DNA from: Streptomyces spirodelae
Lineage (GTDB): Bacteria > Actinomycetota > Actinomycetes > Streptomycetales > Streptomycetaceae
Assembly (NCBI RefSeq): GCF_017676385.1
Contig: NZ_JAFFZN010000008.1
Location: 154,210-218,209 of the forward strand
Length of the DNA: 64,000 bases
Direction: 5' to 3'
The position numbers were made by a program, and so were the translations under genes. The notes beneath the pieces are model-generated. The model was not told where the DNA came from. It saw only the letters and a program-made list of their open reading frames with translations, and searched no databases. This document shows, one piece after another, positions 30,604 to 39,887 of the stretch; positions within the stretch are counted from its first letter, which is position 1; the number at the start of each line of letters is the position of its first letter.

Positions 30604-32106
30604 ATGACCGAGAGTGGGTGGAACGTCGTGGACCGCTGCGTCGTCCTGGTGGACGCCGGTTATCTGCTGGGCGCCGCCGCCAGTCTCCTGGCGCGGGAGC
30701 CCACTCGCTCGCGGATCACCGTCGACCACGCGGGCCTCATCCAGGCGCTCCGCCAGCAGGCCGAGGCCGACACGCAGTGTGCGCTGCTTCGTATCTACTG
30801 GTTCGACGGCGCACCGGACCGCGTACCGCAGCCCGAGCACCGCAGGCTGCGCGTGATGCCCCGGGTGACCGTACGGCTGGGGGCTCTCACCAGGAGTGAC
30901 GGGCGGTGGGCGCAGAAGGGCGTCGACGCCGCCATGCACGCGGAGCTGACCGAGCTGGCCCGTAACCGCGCCTGCTCCGACATCGTGCTGGTGACCGGCG
31001 ACGGCGATCTGCTGCCGGGGCTGATGTCGGCGAAGGAGCACGGGGTCGCCGTCCATCTGTGGGCGGTACAGGCCGCGGACGGGGACTACAACCAGTCCGA
31101 GGATCTGGTCGCGGAGGCGGACGAGCGGCGGGTGCTGGACCGTTCGTGGATCACGCCCGTCGTCCGGGCCAAGGATCTCACCGCACCCTGCGCACGTCAG
31201 CCGGCGCCCCGTCCGGAGATCGCCGCGATTCTCTCCGCGCCGCTGCCGGAGACGGGCAAGAACGGTGACGCGGTCGACCGTCATCCGGCCGTGCCCGTCA
31301 TGCCGCCGGGGCCACAGGGTCGCCCGTCCGCGCCCGTATCGATGAGTTCCTCAGGTCCCACGGATCAGTCAGGCGAAGCAGATCCGGCGCATCCGGCGCA
31401 TCCGGCGCACCTCGCGGAGGCCGCAGGCCAGGCGGACGCCGCGGACCCCGCAGCCGCCGCCGAAGGGACGCGAGCCGCGGCGGCCCAGCCCTGCACGCGG
31501 CCGGACCCCGCGCACGCGGAAGCCGCGGAGGACAAGCAGCCCTCCGCGGCCGGCGGCACGGCGCCGAACCGTACGGAGACGCACCGTACGGAGACGAACC
31601 GCACCGAGGGGGTGCCCACGCCCAAGGATCTGGCGGATCTCGGCCGTCAGGGGCAGCAGGCGGCTCCGGCAGGGCCCCCGGGGGCGACGCTGCGCTGGTC
31701 GTCCGACCGCGGCTGGGTCGAGCGGACCGCGCCCGGCGAGGCGCCCGAGACGGCGGCGCTGCCGATGCTCGCGCAGCTCACCACGGCCGAGCAGCGCTGG
31801 GCCGACCGCGAGGAGGACATCACCGCGGTCAGCGGCGACCCGTACGAGGTAGGCCAGGTCTTCGCCCGCCGCTGGATCGAGCGGCTGACCAACGAGAGCC
31901 ACCTGGAACAGCTCTCCGGCGAATATCCGCGCATTCCGCACCGGATCGACGGGGAACTGTTGCGGTACGCGGCCAGGTTCGGGCTGCTCGCGCACAAGGA
32001 CGACCAGATCGACGAGCACGACCGCTATGCGATCCGCGCGGGCTTCTGGCGCGAGGTCGACGCCCGCTCCGGCGCCTCTCCCGAGCACGCCCCCGCCGGG
32101 GAGTGA
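30604..32106 (+). CDS. NYN-domain (PIN-like ribonuclease) protein
   Basis: A 500-residue protein. The first 170 residues are an NYN domain, a PIN-like nuclease fold: VVLVDAGYLLG (about 11-21) and VTGDGDLLPGLMSAKEHGV (about 132-150) carry the conserved acidic residues, with KGVDAAMHAEL between. A low-complexity middle (about 210-350) has AHP and NRTET repeats. The end (about 415-490: YEVGQVFARRWIERL..YPRIPHRIDGELLRYAARFGLL) looks like a small helical domain. This suggests an RNA-processing enzyme. ATG 30604 is used, but GTG 30628 behind GGTGGA is a serious alternative that drops eight residues. A perfect palindrome ends 3 nt before the ATG. Confidence 0.85.
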   Translation: MTESGWNVVDRCVVLVDAGYLLGAAASLLAREPTRSRITVDHAGLIQALRQQAEADTQCALLRIYWFDGAPDRVPQPEHRRLRVMPRVTVRLGALTRSDGRWAQKGVDAAMHAELTELARNRACSDIVLVTGDGDLLPGLMSAKEHGVAVHLWAVQAADGDYNQSEDLVAEADERRVLDRSWITPVVRAKDLTAPCARQPAPRPEIAAILSAPLPETGKNGDAVDRHPAVPVMPPGPQGRPSAPVSMSSSGPTDQSGEADPAHPAHPAHLAEAAGQADAADPAAAAEGTRAAAAQPCTRPDPAHAEAAEDKQPSAAGGTAPNRTETHRTETNRTEGVPTPKDLADLGRQGQQAAPAGPPGATLRWSSDRGWVERTAPGEAPETAALPMLAQLTTAEQRWADREEDITAVSGDPYEVGQVFARRWIERLTNESHLEQLSGEYPRIPHRIDGELLRYAARFGLLAHKDDQIDEHDRYAIRAGFWREVDARSGASPEHAPAGE

Positions 32107-32198
32107 ACCGGCCACAAGGGCTCGCTCCGCCTGGAATCGAACGGGGCACAAGGGCCCGAAGCGGGGTGGGGGAACCGGGACGCGTACCCTCATAGGTC

Positions 32199-33254
32199 GT
32201 GAGAACGGGCACTCGGCAGGCGGTGGACAGCTCGGTGGGAAGCGAAACGACGCCGACCCGGGCTGCCGTGCGCGTCGAGGACCTGGTCAAGACCTATCCC
32301 TCGGTGCGCTCCAAGCGCGGCACGCCGGCAGCGCCCGCCGTGCGGGCCACCGACGGAATCTGCCTGCGCGTGCACCAGGGCGAGATCTTCGGCCTGCTGG
32401 GCCCCAACGGCGCGGGGAAGTCCACGCTGGTCCGGCAGCTGACCGGCCTGCTGCGGCCGGACGCGGGTGAGGTGGAGGTGCTGGGGCACGACCTGGTGCG
32501 CCACCCGGAGCGGGCCGCGCGCCTCCTCGCGTACCTGGGCCAGGAGTCCACCGCGCTGGACGAGCTCACGGTGGGCCTCGCCGCCGAGACCACCGCGCGG
32601 CTGCGCGGCATGGAGACCGCGGCGGCCCGGACGGCGCGGGACGAGGTGCTGGCGGAGCTGGGGCTGACCCCGTTGGCGGGACGGCCGCTGAAGAAGCTGT
32701 CCGGCGGGCAGCGGCGGCTGGCGTGTGTGGCGGCGGCGCTGGTCGGGGACCGGCCGCTGCTGGTGCTGGACGAGCCGACCACCGGTATGGACCCGCACGC
32801 ACGGCGCGCGGTGTGGGCAGCCGTCGACCGGCGCCGCGCCGAGCGCGGGGTGACCGTGCTGCTGGTCACCCACAACGTGATCGAGGCCGAGACCGTGCTG
32901 GACCGGGTCGCGGTGCTGGACCGGGGCCGGGTGATCGCCTGCGACACGCCGGGTGGCCTCAAGGCGGCGGTCGGTGACGAGGTACGGCTGGAGCTGGTGT
33001 GGCGCGACCGGGCGCCTGTGGAGATCCCGGACGTCGCCGCGCTCGCGGCAGCGGCCGTCGTCACAGGGCGCCGCTGGACACTGCGGCTGCCGCCGGAGGC
33101 CGCACGGGAGGCGGTCACACTGGTCACCACGGGCGAGGCTTTCGCCGCGCTCGACGACTTCCGGCTCGCCACCCCGAGCCTGGAGGACGTCTATGTGGCG
33201 CTCGGCGGCCGTGCCGTGGGAGCGGACGGCGTCGAGGGTCTGGTGAAGGCGTGA
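32199..33254 (+). CDS. ABC transporter ATP-binding protein
   Basis: A 351-residue ATPase of the ABC-2 exporter (DrrA/CcmA-like) type. Walker A GPNGAGKST is at about 67-75, the signature LSGGQRR near 167, Walker B LLVLDEPTTGMDPHA near 187-200, and the switch His in LLVTHNV near 224. The C-terminal 100 residues form an extra domain usual for this group. The permease gene follows after 91 nt. GTG 32199 lies 8 nt after TACCCT, a likely leaderless or very short-leader start. Substrate unknown; antibiotic or lipid export is typical of the family. Confidence 0.92.
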   Translation: MRTGTRQAVDSSVGSETTPTRAAVRVEDLVKTYPSVRSKRGTPAAPAVRATDGICLRVHQGEIFGLLGPNGAGKSTLVRQLTGLLRPDAGEVEVLGHDLVRHPERAARLLAYLGQESTALDELTVGLAAETTARLRGMETAAARTARDEVLAELGLTPLAGRPLKKLSGGQRRLACVAAALVGDRPLLVLDEPTTGMDPHARRAVWAAVDRRRAERGVTVLLVTHNVIEAETVLDRVAVLDRGRVIACDTPGGLKAAVGDEVRLELVWRDRAPVEIPDVAALAAAAVVTGRRWTLRLPPEAAREAVTLVTTGEAFAALDDFRLATPSLEDVYVALGGRAVGADGVEGLVKA

Positions 33255-33345
33255 GAGCGGCGCTGGGACGAGGATGCGGCACACCGGACCGCGCGCCGGA
33301 CGCGCGGGTGGTGCCGACCGTGCGCGACGTGAGGGGCAGGCTCGG

Positions 33346-34368
33346 GTGAGGACGACGGTGACAACGGCGGGGAGCCGTTCGAGGACCGGCGACGAAGCGG
33401 CGCGACCGGACACCCCCCGGCCGGACCCCGAGGCGGACCCCTCCACCGAGGACACGGCGCCCCTACAGGAGCCCGCGGTGCCCACATGCGAGCACACGCC
33501 CCCGCGCGAGCACACGCGCCCGCGTGAGGGCGCGGCACCCCACGAGGGCGCCGGGCCCGGGGTGGCGGAGGTCCCGGAGGCGATCGGCGCCGAGGTACAC
33601 GACGGCGGCGAGGCCGTGCCGCTCGCGCCGCGGGCGCGGCTGTGGCCCGCGCTGGGCGCCGTATACCGGGCGCAGCTCTCCCGTGCCCGGGTGGCGCGGA
33701 TTCCGCTGCTGTTCGTCGCGACGTTCCAGTCGCTGGGAATCATGGTCCTGATGCGCGGCGTGGTGGACGACGGCGCGGAGGCGCGGGCCGTGGTGGCCGG
33801 GTCCAGCGTGCTGGTCGTCGCCTTTGTGGCGCTCAACCTGCTGGCGCAGTACTTCGGGCAGCTCCGCGCGGGCGGTGGACTCGACCACTACGCGACGCTG
33901 CCGGTGCCGGCGGCCTCCGTCGTGCTGGGCGCCGCGGCGGCGTATGCCTCGTTCACGGTGCCCGGCGTGGTGGTGACGGCTGTCGCGGGCAGTGTGCTCT
34001 TCCAGCTTCCGCTGGGCGGGCTGTGGGTGCTGGCGGCGGTCGTTCCGCTCGCCGGGGCGGCGCTCGCCGGACTGGGCGCCGCGCTGGGGCTGCTCGCCCC
34101 ACGTCCGGAGCTGGCGACCCTGGGCGGCCAGCTGGGGATGTCGGCGGCGCTGCTGCTGGGGGTGCTGCCGGCGGGTGGGCTGCCGCTGGTGGTCCAGTGG
34201 GCGCGGGACCTGTTGCCGTCCACCTACGGCGTCGAGGCGTTCGCCCGTACGTTCGAGCCGCACCCGGACTGGGCGCGGGTGGTGACCGACCTGGGCGTGT
34301 GCGCGGCCGTCGGCGTGCTGTCGCTGGCTGTCGCCACCCGCGCCTACCGCTGGGCGGCCACCCGCTGA
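33346..34368 (+). CDS. ABC-2 type transporter permease
   Basis: A 340-residue partner of the preceding ATPase. The first 95 residues are hydrophilic, rich in Pro, Glu and Thr (EHTPPREHTRPREG), then six membrane helices follow: IPLLFVATFQSLGIMVLM, SSVLVVAFVALNLLAQYF, VVLGAAAAYASFTVPGVVV, LWVLAAVVPLAGAALAG, MSAALLLGVLPAGGLPLVV and VCAAVGVLSLAVATRAYRW. An upstream ATG at 33274 is in frame, but GTG 33346 with GAGGGGCAGG in front is the better start. Confidence 0.85.
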   Translation: MRTTVTTAGSRSRTGDEAARPDTPRPDPEADPSTEDTAPLQEPAVPTCEHTPPREHTRPREGAAPHEGAGPGVAEVPEAIGAEVHDGGEAVPLAPRARLWPALGAVYRAQLSRARVARIPLLFVATFQSLGIMVLMRGVVDDGAEARAVVAGSSVLVVAFVALNLLAQYFGQLRAGGGLDHYATLPVPAASVVLGAAAAYASFTVPGVVVTAVAGSVLFQLPLGGLWVLAAVVPLAGAALAGLGAALGLLAPRPELATLGGQLGMSAALLLGVLPAGGLPLVVQWARDLLPSTYGVEAFARTFEPHPDWARVVTDLGVCAAVGVLSLAVATRAYRWAATR

Positions 34369-34474
34369 GCCGTGCCGGTACGGCGCGCCCCTCCCAGGGC
34401 TGGCGCCTGCCGGTACGGCGCGCCCTCCCCGGGGTGGCGGCACCGCCTGTGCGGCGGCCTGGCACGATGGCGGG

Positions 34475-35182
34475 GTGACCGTACCGACGCCCTCCTCTCC
34501 CGACCCGGACCACTCCCACCCCGCCGCGCCCCAGGCCGGATCGGGTCACCAGCCCGGCCCCGACGGCGCGGCCCCGCAGCCCGCTGCGCCGCACGCGGTG
34601 AGCGCCGGCTACGGCGGTGAGGGCGGACCGCTCGTCCTCCGCGAACTGCGTGACGCCGCCGTCTGGGGCGCCGCCGTCGCCGTCGTCGGGGTGCTGCTGG
34701 GACTGCTGTGGCTCTGGCTGGCGCCCCGGGTGCCGATGTACTCCTTCGGGAAGGTCTCCCTCCCCAAGCACCCGGAGGGCGAGGAGGCCATCGGGGCCGA
34801 GGGCGTCTTCACGCTGCTCGGCCTGGCCTTCGGTCTGGTGACGGGCGTCGTGGTCTTCCTGCTCCGCAAGAGCGGCGGCGTCGGGCTCGTCGTCGGCCTC
34901 GGTGTGGGCGGGCTGCTGGGCTCGCTGCTGGGGTGGCGCACCGGCGTCTGGCTCGGCCCCGAGACCGACCTGTCCCAGGCGGCGCAGGCCGCCGGCAAGG
35001 GCGCCACCTTCGACGCTCCGCTGGAGTTGCACGCCTACGGGGTGCTGCTCGCCTGGCCGTTCGCCGCCGTGCTGGTCCATTTGCTGGTGACGGCCTTCTT
35101 CGGGCCCCGCGACGATCTTCCCGGCGCTACTGCCGGTGGCCCGGGCTCCGTCGCCCCGGCTCCGCAATCCTGGAAGAGCTGA
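34475..35182 (+). CDS. DUF2567-type membrane protein
   Basis: A 235-residue protein with a Pro/His-rich N-terminus of about 45 residues and four hydrophobic segments (VWGAAVAVVGVLLGLLWLWL, VFTLLGLAFGLVTGVVVFLL, VGLVVGLGVGGLLGSLLGW, YGVLLAWPFAAVLVHLLVTAF). The pattern matches the actinobacterial DUF2567 group, of unknown function. GTG 34475 follows CACGAT by 6 nt, the spacing of a leaderless promoter. It converges on the YbaK gene 37 nt away. The 106 bp before it hold only a partly duplicated GCCGGTACGGCGCGCCC. Confidence 0.75.
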   Translation: MTVPTPSSPDPDHSHPAAPQAGSGHQPGPDGAAPQPAAPHAVSAGYGGEGGPLVLRELRDAAVWGAAVAVVGVLLGLLWLWLAPRVPMYSFGKVSLPKHPEGEEAIGAEGVFTLLGLAFGLVTGVVVFLLRKSGGVGLVVGLGVGGLLGSLLGWRTGVWLGPETDLSQAAQAAGKGATFDAPLELHAYGVLLAWPFAAVLVHLLVTAFFGPRDDLPGATAGGPGSVAPAPQSWKS

Positions 35183-35219
35183 CTCCTCCGCTCCTGCGAG
35201 GGCCGGGGTGCCGGTCAAC

Positions 35220-35717
35220 TCAGGTGCGGGCCACCGGAGCGACGACGGCTCCCGTCAGCTCGGCCAGGTCCGAGGGGGCGAGCTCGATCTCCAGCCCTCG
35301 GCGCCCGGCGGAGACGCAGATGGTGGCGTACTCCTCAGCGGAGGCGTCCAGCACGGTGGGGAGCTGTTTGCGCTGCCCCAGCGGGGAGATCCCGCCGCGC
35401 ACATAGCCGGTCGTACGCTCGGCCGCCGCCGGATCGGCCATCGCGGCGCGCTTGCCGCCGAGCGCCGAGGCCAGGCCCTTGAGGTCCAGCGAGGCGGAGA
35501 CGGGCACGACGGCGACCGTCAGGGTGCCGTCGACCTCGGCCACCAGCGTCTTGAAGACCCGCTCGGGCGGCACCCCCATCGCCTCGGCGGCCTCCTCGCC
35601 GTAGGAGGGCGCCGCAGGATCGTGCTCGTAGGCATGGGTCTCGAACGCGATGCCCGCCTCGGTGGCGGCGACGATGGCCGGGGTCGCCGACCCCTGCCGC
35701 TTGTTCTTCTTTGCCAT
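35220..35717 (-). CDS. ybaK: YbaK/EbsC-type Cys-tRNA(Pro) deacylase
   Basis: A 165-residue trans-editing enzyme of the YbaK group, which hydrolyses Cys wrongly attached to tRNA-Pro. Family marks: ATPAIVAATEAGIAF, the HAYEHDP loop, SYGEEAAEAMG, RVFKTLVAEVDG with the conserved Lys, KRAAMADP and GYVRGGISPLGQRKQLP. Length is normal. ATG 35717 starts directly on the family N-terminus. The LON-domain gene ends 24 nt upstream on the same strand, so the two form an operon. Confidence 0.92.
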   Translation of the reverse strand: MAKKNKRQGSATPAIVAATEAGIAFETHAYEHDPAAPSYGEEAAEAMGVPPERVFKTLVAEVDGTLTVAVVPVSASLDLKGLASALGGKRAAMADPAAAERTTGYVRGGISPLGQRKQLPTVLDASAEEYATICVSAGRRGLEIELAPSDLAELTGAVVAPVART

Positions 35718-35741
35718 GTGCTCCGCCCCCGGGTGGGTCCT

Positions 35742-36557
35742 TCAGTTCTGGCTGGTCGGGTTCCGGGTCAGGTCGGCCGCCGGCAGCGACGGCAGTTTGC
35801 CGATGACGGCTGTCTCGCGGCGCAGCAGCTTCAGCTCGTCGGCCAGCCGGGTCGCGGTGTCCGGGGCCTGGAGCAGCCGCTGCTTGGCCGGGGTGTCCAG
35901 CACGGTGGCCGCCGCGACCAGATAGGAGATGACCGACGGGTCGTCCGGCAGGTCCTGCTCCTGACCGGCGGCCAGGGTCCGCTCGCGGGCGCTGGCCAGC
36001 CGCTTCTGGTACGCGCGGAAGGCACGCAGCACCCCGGAGGCGAGGGCGCCCGCCTCGTCGCCCTCCTCCTCGGGCAACTCCTCGATCTCGCCGGTCAGAT
36101 ACGGCCCCGAGGTGTCCACCGACAGCAGCCGGAACCGGGTGGTGCCGGTCGCCAGCACCTCGTAGCCGGTGGTGCTGGTGCGCGGGTCGGAGCCGGGCGC
36201 CGTCTCCTCGGGCGCGTCGGCCTCCTCGGCGCCGCCCAGGCCCGCGACACGCTCCCTGATGGTGGAGGCGTCGGCGATGCAGCCGACCGTGTAGAACGAC
36301 TTGATCGGGTCGGGGCCGAAACCGGCCGTCGGATCGGTGCCCTGCGGCGGCGCCGAGTCGGGCATGCCGGTGGCCGCGGGAGCGACCTCGCGGCCGTCCC
36401 GGATGGCGACGACACCGAAGCGGCGCGGCGCGTCCTCGGGCAGCGCGAGCAGGTCCCGCATCAGCGCGCGGTACCGCGGCTCGAAGATGTTCAGCGGCAG
36501 CACCAGCCCCGGGAACAGCACCGAGTTGAGCGGGAAGAGCGGAAGCGCGGTTGTCAC
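35742..36557 (-). CDS. LON-substrate-binding-domain protein
   Basis: A 271-residue stand-alone protein with the N-terminal domain of Lon protease (ALPLFPLNSVLFPGLVLPLNIFEPRYRALMRDLL, residues about 4-37 in two parts) and no ATPase or protease domain. The first half, as in PUA-like Lon N domains, is beta-rich; the second half is helical (LASARERTLAAGQEQD..LADELKLLRRETAV). The role is unknown, perhaps binding unfolded proteins. The frame continues upstream, but GTG 36557 is 8 nt after TAGGCT and opens directly on the domain. Confidence 0.85.
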   Translation of the reverse strand: MTTALPLFPLNSVLFPGLVLPLNIFEPRYRALMRDLLALPEDAPRRFGVVAIRDGREVAPAATGMPDSAPPQGTDPTAGFGPDPIKSFYTVGCIADASTIRERVAGLGGAEEADAPEETAPGSDPRTSTTGYEVLATGTTRFRLLSVDTSGPYLTGEIEELPEEEGDEAGALASGVLRAFRAYQKRLASARERTLAAGQEQDLPDDPSVISYLVAAATVLDTPAKQRLLQAPDTATRLADELKLLRRETAVIGKLPSLPAADLTRNPTSQN

Positions 36558-36740
36558 AACCGGTAAGCCTAAAGCCTCCGGCCCCCACCGCGGGGCCCGG
36601 TGCGCCTTACGAATCCCACCCGCCACCGTCCCGCCTCTCCCGCCCCTCCCGCCGTCCCGCCTCTCTCCCGCCGTTGCGCCGCTCCCGCCGGTCCCGCAGT
36701 CGCGCCCTCCCGCCGCTCCATCCTCCTGGCGCCCCTGCGG
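36558..36740. repeat. Pyrimidine-rich simple-sequence stretch
   Basis: On the + strand, about 36607-36735 is a run of CCCGCC, CCTCCCGCC and CTCCCGCCG units, almost free of A. It lies between the beta-helix membrane protein gene and the LON gene, both read leftward. No gene is seen. Confidence 0.7.
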
Positions 36741-38384
36741 CTACTGCCGTCGCAGGAGCCGGGTGGCGCCGGCGGCCACCGTCGTGGCCAGCACCCAGCC
36801 GGCCATGATCATGCCGGCGGCGATCCACTGGTAGCCGCCGGCCGGGTCCCACGCCGTGTCCTGTCCGAAGGTGATGACGGGCAACAGCAGGTCCAGCGTG
36901 TACAGCACGGAGTTCCAGCGCGGCGCCTCGTCGCCCTTGAGCGCGGGCGGCCGGTGCGCCTCGAACAGCAACGCGCTGCTCAGCCACAGCAGCGCCATCC
37001 ACAGCGCGGCCTGCGCCGGCCGGTAGCCGTACGCCACCGTCCAGTCCTGGAGTACGCCCCACAGCTTGCCGGGCAGCGGCAGCGTCTCGCGGCGGCGGCG
37101 CTGCTTGGCCAGCAGGACGAGGCGGGCGTTGGTGTCGTCGCCGCTGTTCCGGTACATCGCGGCCAGCTGCTCGTACGGCTCGGGCGCGTACTCAGCGGTC
37201 GCGGCGTTGACCCACTGGAGGCGCTCTCGGACGTTGAAGTGGCCCTCCTTGGGGATGGCGTGCTGATAGGTGAAGCCCGCCATCCACAGCCGGTGGTCGC
37301 CCGGCCAGCTGGAGGCGCGGTCCATCAGCTTCTCCACGCTCGCCCCGGACAGCACCACCAGGCCCCGCTCGGGCAGCTGCGGGGTGAAGGACAGCTCCGG
37401 GGTGCTGATCCGGCGCAGCGAGAGCTCCTGGTCGCGCTGCATCTCCAGGCGGGCGTTCTCGATCACCAGCGAGGAGCCGAACCGCCCGTCGTCCAGCACC
37501 ATGCCGCCGGTGCACTGGAAGTGCTTGGTGCGCCAGCGGGCCCCGCCCCCGGCGTCGGGGCGCAGGCCCGCGGGGTGGGAGTAGTCGAAGCTGGTGCCGG
37601 TGGGTGGGGTCGCGGTGTAGAGGTGGGGCGCGCTGCCGCGGCCGGCGTCGGCGAAGCTCGCCACCTGTTCGACGGTCATCTGCGGCGCGTACAGCGCGTA
37701 CCGGCCGCGCGGATTGCGCAGCACGGAGCCGAACATGTGCAGCGAGCTGCCGACGGAGGCGCCGCGCATGCTGACCTGTCCGTCGGTGACCAGCAGACTG
37801 GCCTGGAACTCCTGGGAGACACTGATGCCGTCGGCCGCGATGGCGCGGGTGCGCCGACCGCTGCCCACGGTGGCCTCGTTGAGCAGCAGGTCGGTGCCGA
37901 TCGAGGCGTCGGTCAGCTTGACGCCTTCCGGGATGCTGCACCGGGGCAGGTGCAGATCGCCCTCGGTGGTCAGCCGGGCCCCCTCGAAGCGGGGCAGGTA
38001 GCAGTCGACGAAGCGCGCGGTGTTCACCCGGGCCTCGGGCATCCGCACCTCTGCCTCGAAGCGGCACTGCCGCAGCTCGAAGTACGGCTCGACGCTGCCG
38101 CCCGCCAGGTCCAGGCAGCCGGTGACATACGCGCCGATCAGGTGCAGCGAGGCCACCCGGCCCAGCAGCGGCGGCGGCCCGTGCAGCAGCAGCAGGGCTA
38201 TCACCCGGGCGCGTACGGTGCGCTCCGGGCCCCAGTTGTGGTCCCCGTTCGGGTCGTCGAGCTCGGCCTCGCCGTGGCGCAGATCGTGTTCGGTACCGTT
38301 GCGGAACGCCTGCCAGAGCCCCCACTCGGCAGTCGTCAGCCGCAGCCCCGCAGGCGGCTCGCCCGAGTCCGCTGGCTCGCTCAC
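36741..38384 (-). CDS. Beta-helix-like protein with C-terminal membrane anchor
   Basis: A 547-residue protein. About residues 70-330 consist of strand-turn repeats with a regular hydrophobic ladder (LHLIGAYVTGCLDLAG, FELRQCRFEAEVRMPEARVNTARFVDCYLPRFEGARL), resembling pentapeptide-like or right-handed beta-helix proteins. About 390-440 is a helical region (EPYEQLAAMYRNSGDDTNARLVLLAKQRRRRE), then four hydrophobic segments to the end. Related Streptomyces proteins are often labelled 'membrane-associated oxidoreductase', but I see no cofactor motif that supports that name. It is divergent from hisD. Confidence 0.75.
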   Translation of the reverse strand: MSEPADSGEPPAGLRLTTAEWGLWQAFRNGTEHDLRHGEAELDDPNGDHNWGPERTVRARVIALLLLHGPPPLLGRVASLHLIGAYVTGCLDLAGGSVEPYFELRQCRFEAEVRMPEARVNTARFVDCYLPRFEGARLTTEGDLHLPRCSIPEGVKLTDASIGTDLLLNEATVGSGRRTRAIAADGISVSQEFQASLLVTDGQVSMRGASVGSSLHMFGSVLRNPRGRYALYAPQMTVEQVASFADAGRGSAPHLYTATPPTGTSFDYSHPAGLRPDAGGGARWRTKHFQCTGGMVLDDGRFGSSLVIENARLEMQRDQELSLRRISTPELSFTPQLPERGLVVLSGASVEKLMDRASSWPGDHRLWMAGFTYQHAIPKEGHFNVRERLQWVNAATAEYAPEPYEQLAAMYRNSGDDTNARLVLLAKQRRRRETLPLPGKLWGVLQDWTVAYGYRPAQAALWMALLWLSSALLFEAHRPPALKGDEAPRWNSVLYTLDLLLPVITFGQDTAWDPAGGYQWIAAGMIMAGWVLATTVAAGATRLLRRQ

Positions 38385-38543
38385 GCGTTCTCTCCCCCTC
38401 GGTCTTCGAATGTGGTGGTCGTACCGCTCCCATTCCCGCTCCGTGACCGGATGAACGCGGGAGGCGACGATCGTCCCGTGTGACTTGTATCAGCCTCTGA
38501 TACGGACGACGGGGCGCTCCGAGGGTCTGAGAGACTTGAGTAC
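38385..38543. promoter_or_regulatory. hisD promoter region with a 17-bp perfect palindrome
   Basis: GTATCAG-CCT-CTGATAC (38487-38503) is a perfect inverted repeat that ends 40 nt before GTG 38544. A GAGACT box at 38531-38536, 7 nt before the start, suits a leaderless -10. The palindrome would lie just upstream of the -35 region. The regulator is unknown. Confidence 0.55.
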
Positions 38544-39887
38544 GTGATCTCCCGAATCGATCTGCGTGGCACAGCCTTCTCCGGACCGGCCTCCGGCCCG
38601 GCGGACGGCGTGCTCGACCGTGACCTGCTGCCCCGTGCCGAGCTCGACGTCGAGGCCGCCCTGGAGAAGGTGCGGCCCATCTGCGACGACGTGCGGCATC
38701 GTGGCTCGGCGGCGGTGATCGAGTACACGGAGAAGTTCGACGGGGTGCGCCTGGAGCGGACCCGGGTGCCCGCAGAGGCGCTGGGCAAGGCTCTGGAGGA
38801 GCTGGATCCGGCCGTCCGCGCGGCCCTGGAGGAGTCCATCAGGCGGGCCAGGATCGTCCACCGCGATCAGCGGCGCACCGACTCCACGGTCCAGGTGGTG
38901 CCCGGCGGCACCGTCACCGAGCGGTGGGTGCCGGTGGAGCGCGTGGGACTGTACGTACCGGGCGGTCGTGCCGTCTACCCGTCGTCCGTGGTGATGAACG
39001 TGGTGCCCGCGCAGGAGGCCGGCGTCGGCTCGCTGGCCGTGGCCTCACCCGCCCAGCACGCGTTCGACGGGCTGCCGCACCCCACCATCCTCGCCGCCTG
39101 CGCGCTGCTGGGCGTGGAGGAGGTCTACGCGGTGGGCGGCGCGCAGGCCGTGGCGATGTTCGCGTACGGCACCGAGGAGTGCGCCCCGGCGCAGCTGGTG
39201 ACCGGCCCCGGCAACATCTATGTGGCCGCCGCCAAGCGGCTGCTCAAGGGCGTCATCGGGATCGACTCCGAGGCGGGTCCGACCGAGATCGCGATCCTCG
39301 CCGACGACACCGCGGAAGCGGCCCACGTCGCCGCCGACCTGATCAGCCAGGCCGAGCACGACGTGGTGGCCGCCGCCGTCCTGGTCACGCCCTCGGAGGC
39401 GCTGGCCGAGGCGGTCGAGGCCGAGCTGAAGACGCAGGTGCCCGCCACCCGGCACAGCGAACGCATCGCCGAGGCGCTGTCCGGACGCCAGTCCGGCATC
39501 GTGCTCGTCGACTCCCTCGAAGCGGGTCTCGCCGTCGTCAACGCCTATGCCGCCGAACACCTGGAGATCCAGACCGTCGACGCCGCCGACTGGGCGGCTC
39601 GGGTGCGCAACGCGGGCGCGGTCTTCGTCGGCCCGTACGCTCCCGTCTCGCTGGGCGACTACGCCGCGGGCTCCAACCACGTGCTGCCCACCGGCGGCTG
39701 CGCCTGCCACTCCTCGGGCCTGTCGGTCCAGTCCTTCCTGCGCGGCATCCACGTCGTGGACTACACGCGGGACGCGCTGGCCGAGGTCACCCACCATGTC
39801 GTCGCGCTGGCGGAGGCGGAGGACCTGCCCGCGCACGGCGCGGCACTGAAGGCAAGGTTCGAGTGGAAGGTCCCCGAGGCACCGTGA
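38544..39887 (+). CDS. hisD: Histidinol dehydrogenase
   Basis: HisD makes histidine from histidinol in two NAD-dependent steps with zinc. The 447-residue product carries the family motifs [16 protein letters not shown] (about 138-153), [16 protein letters not shown] and the signature [14 protein letters not shown], plus [15 protein letters not shown] near 370 and SVQSFLRG. Length matches the family (about 435-450). It heads a compact operon. The start GTG 38544 opens with ISRIDLRG, the family N-terminus, and the next gene begins by a 4-nt GTGA overlap. Confidence 0.97.
   Translation: MISRIDLRGTAFSGPASGPADGVLDRDLLPRAELDVEAALEKVRPICDDVRHRGSAAVIEYTEKFDGVRLERTRVPAEALGKALEELDPAVRAALEESIRRARIVHRDQRRTDSTVQVVPGGTVTERWVPVERVGLYVPGGRAVYPSSVVMNVVPAQEAGVGSLAVASPAQHAFDGLPHPTILAACALLGVEEVYAVGGAQAVAMFAYGTEECAPAQLVTGPGNIYVAAAKRLLKGVIGIDSEAGPTEIAILADDTAEAAHVAADLISQAEHDVVAAAVLVTPSEALAEAVEAELKTQVPATRHSERIAEALSGRQSGIVLVDSLEAGLAVVNAYAAEHLEIQTVDAADWAARVRNAGAVFVGPYAPVSLGDYAAGSNHVLPTGGCACHSSGLSVQSFLRGIHVVDYTRDALAEVTHHVVALAEAEDLPAHGAALKARFEWKVPEAP

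Noticed and set aside
31381..31620. Tandem GCGCATCCG and ACCGTACGGAGACG repeats
   Set aside because: In-frame low-complexity linker of the NYN protein, not a regulatory array.
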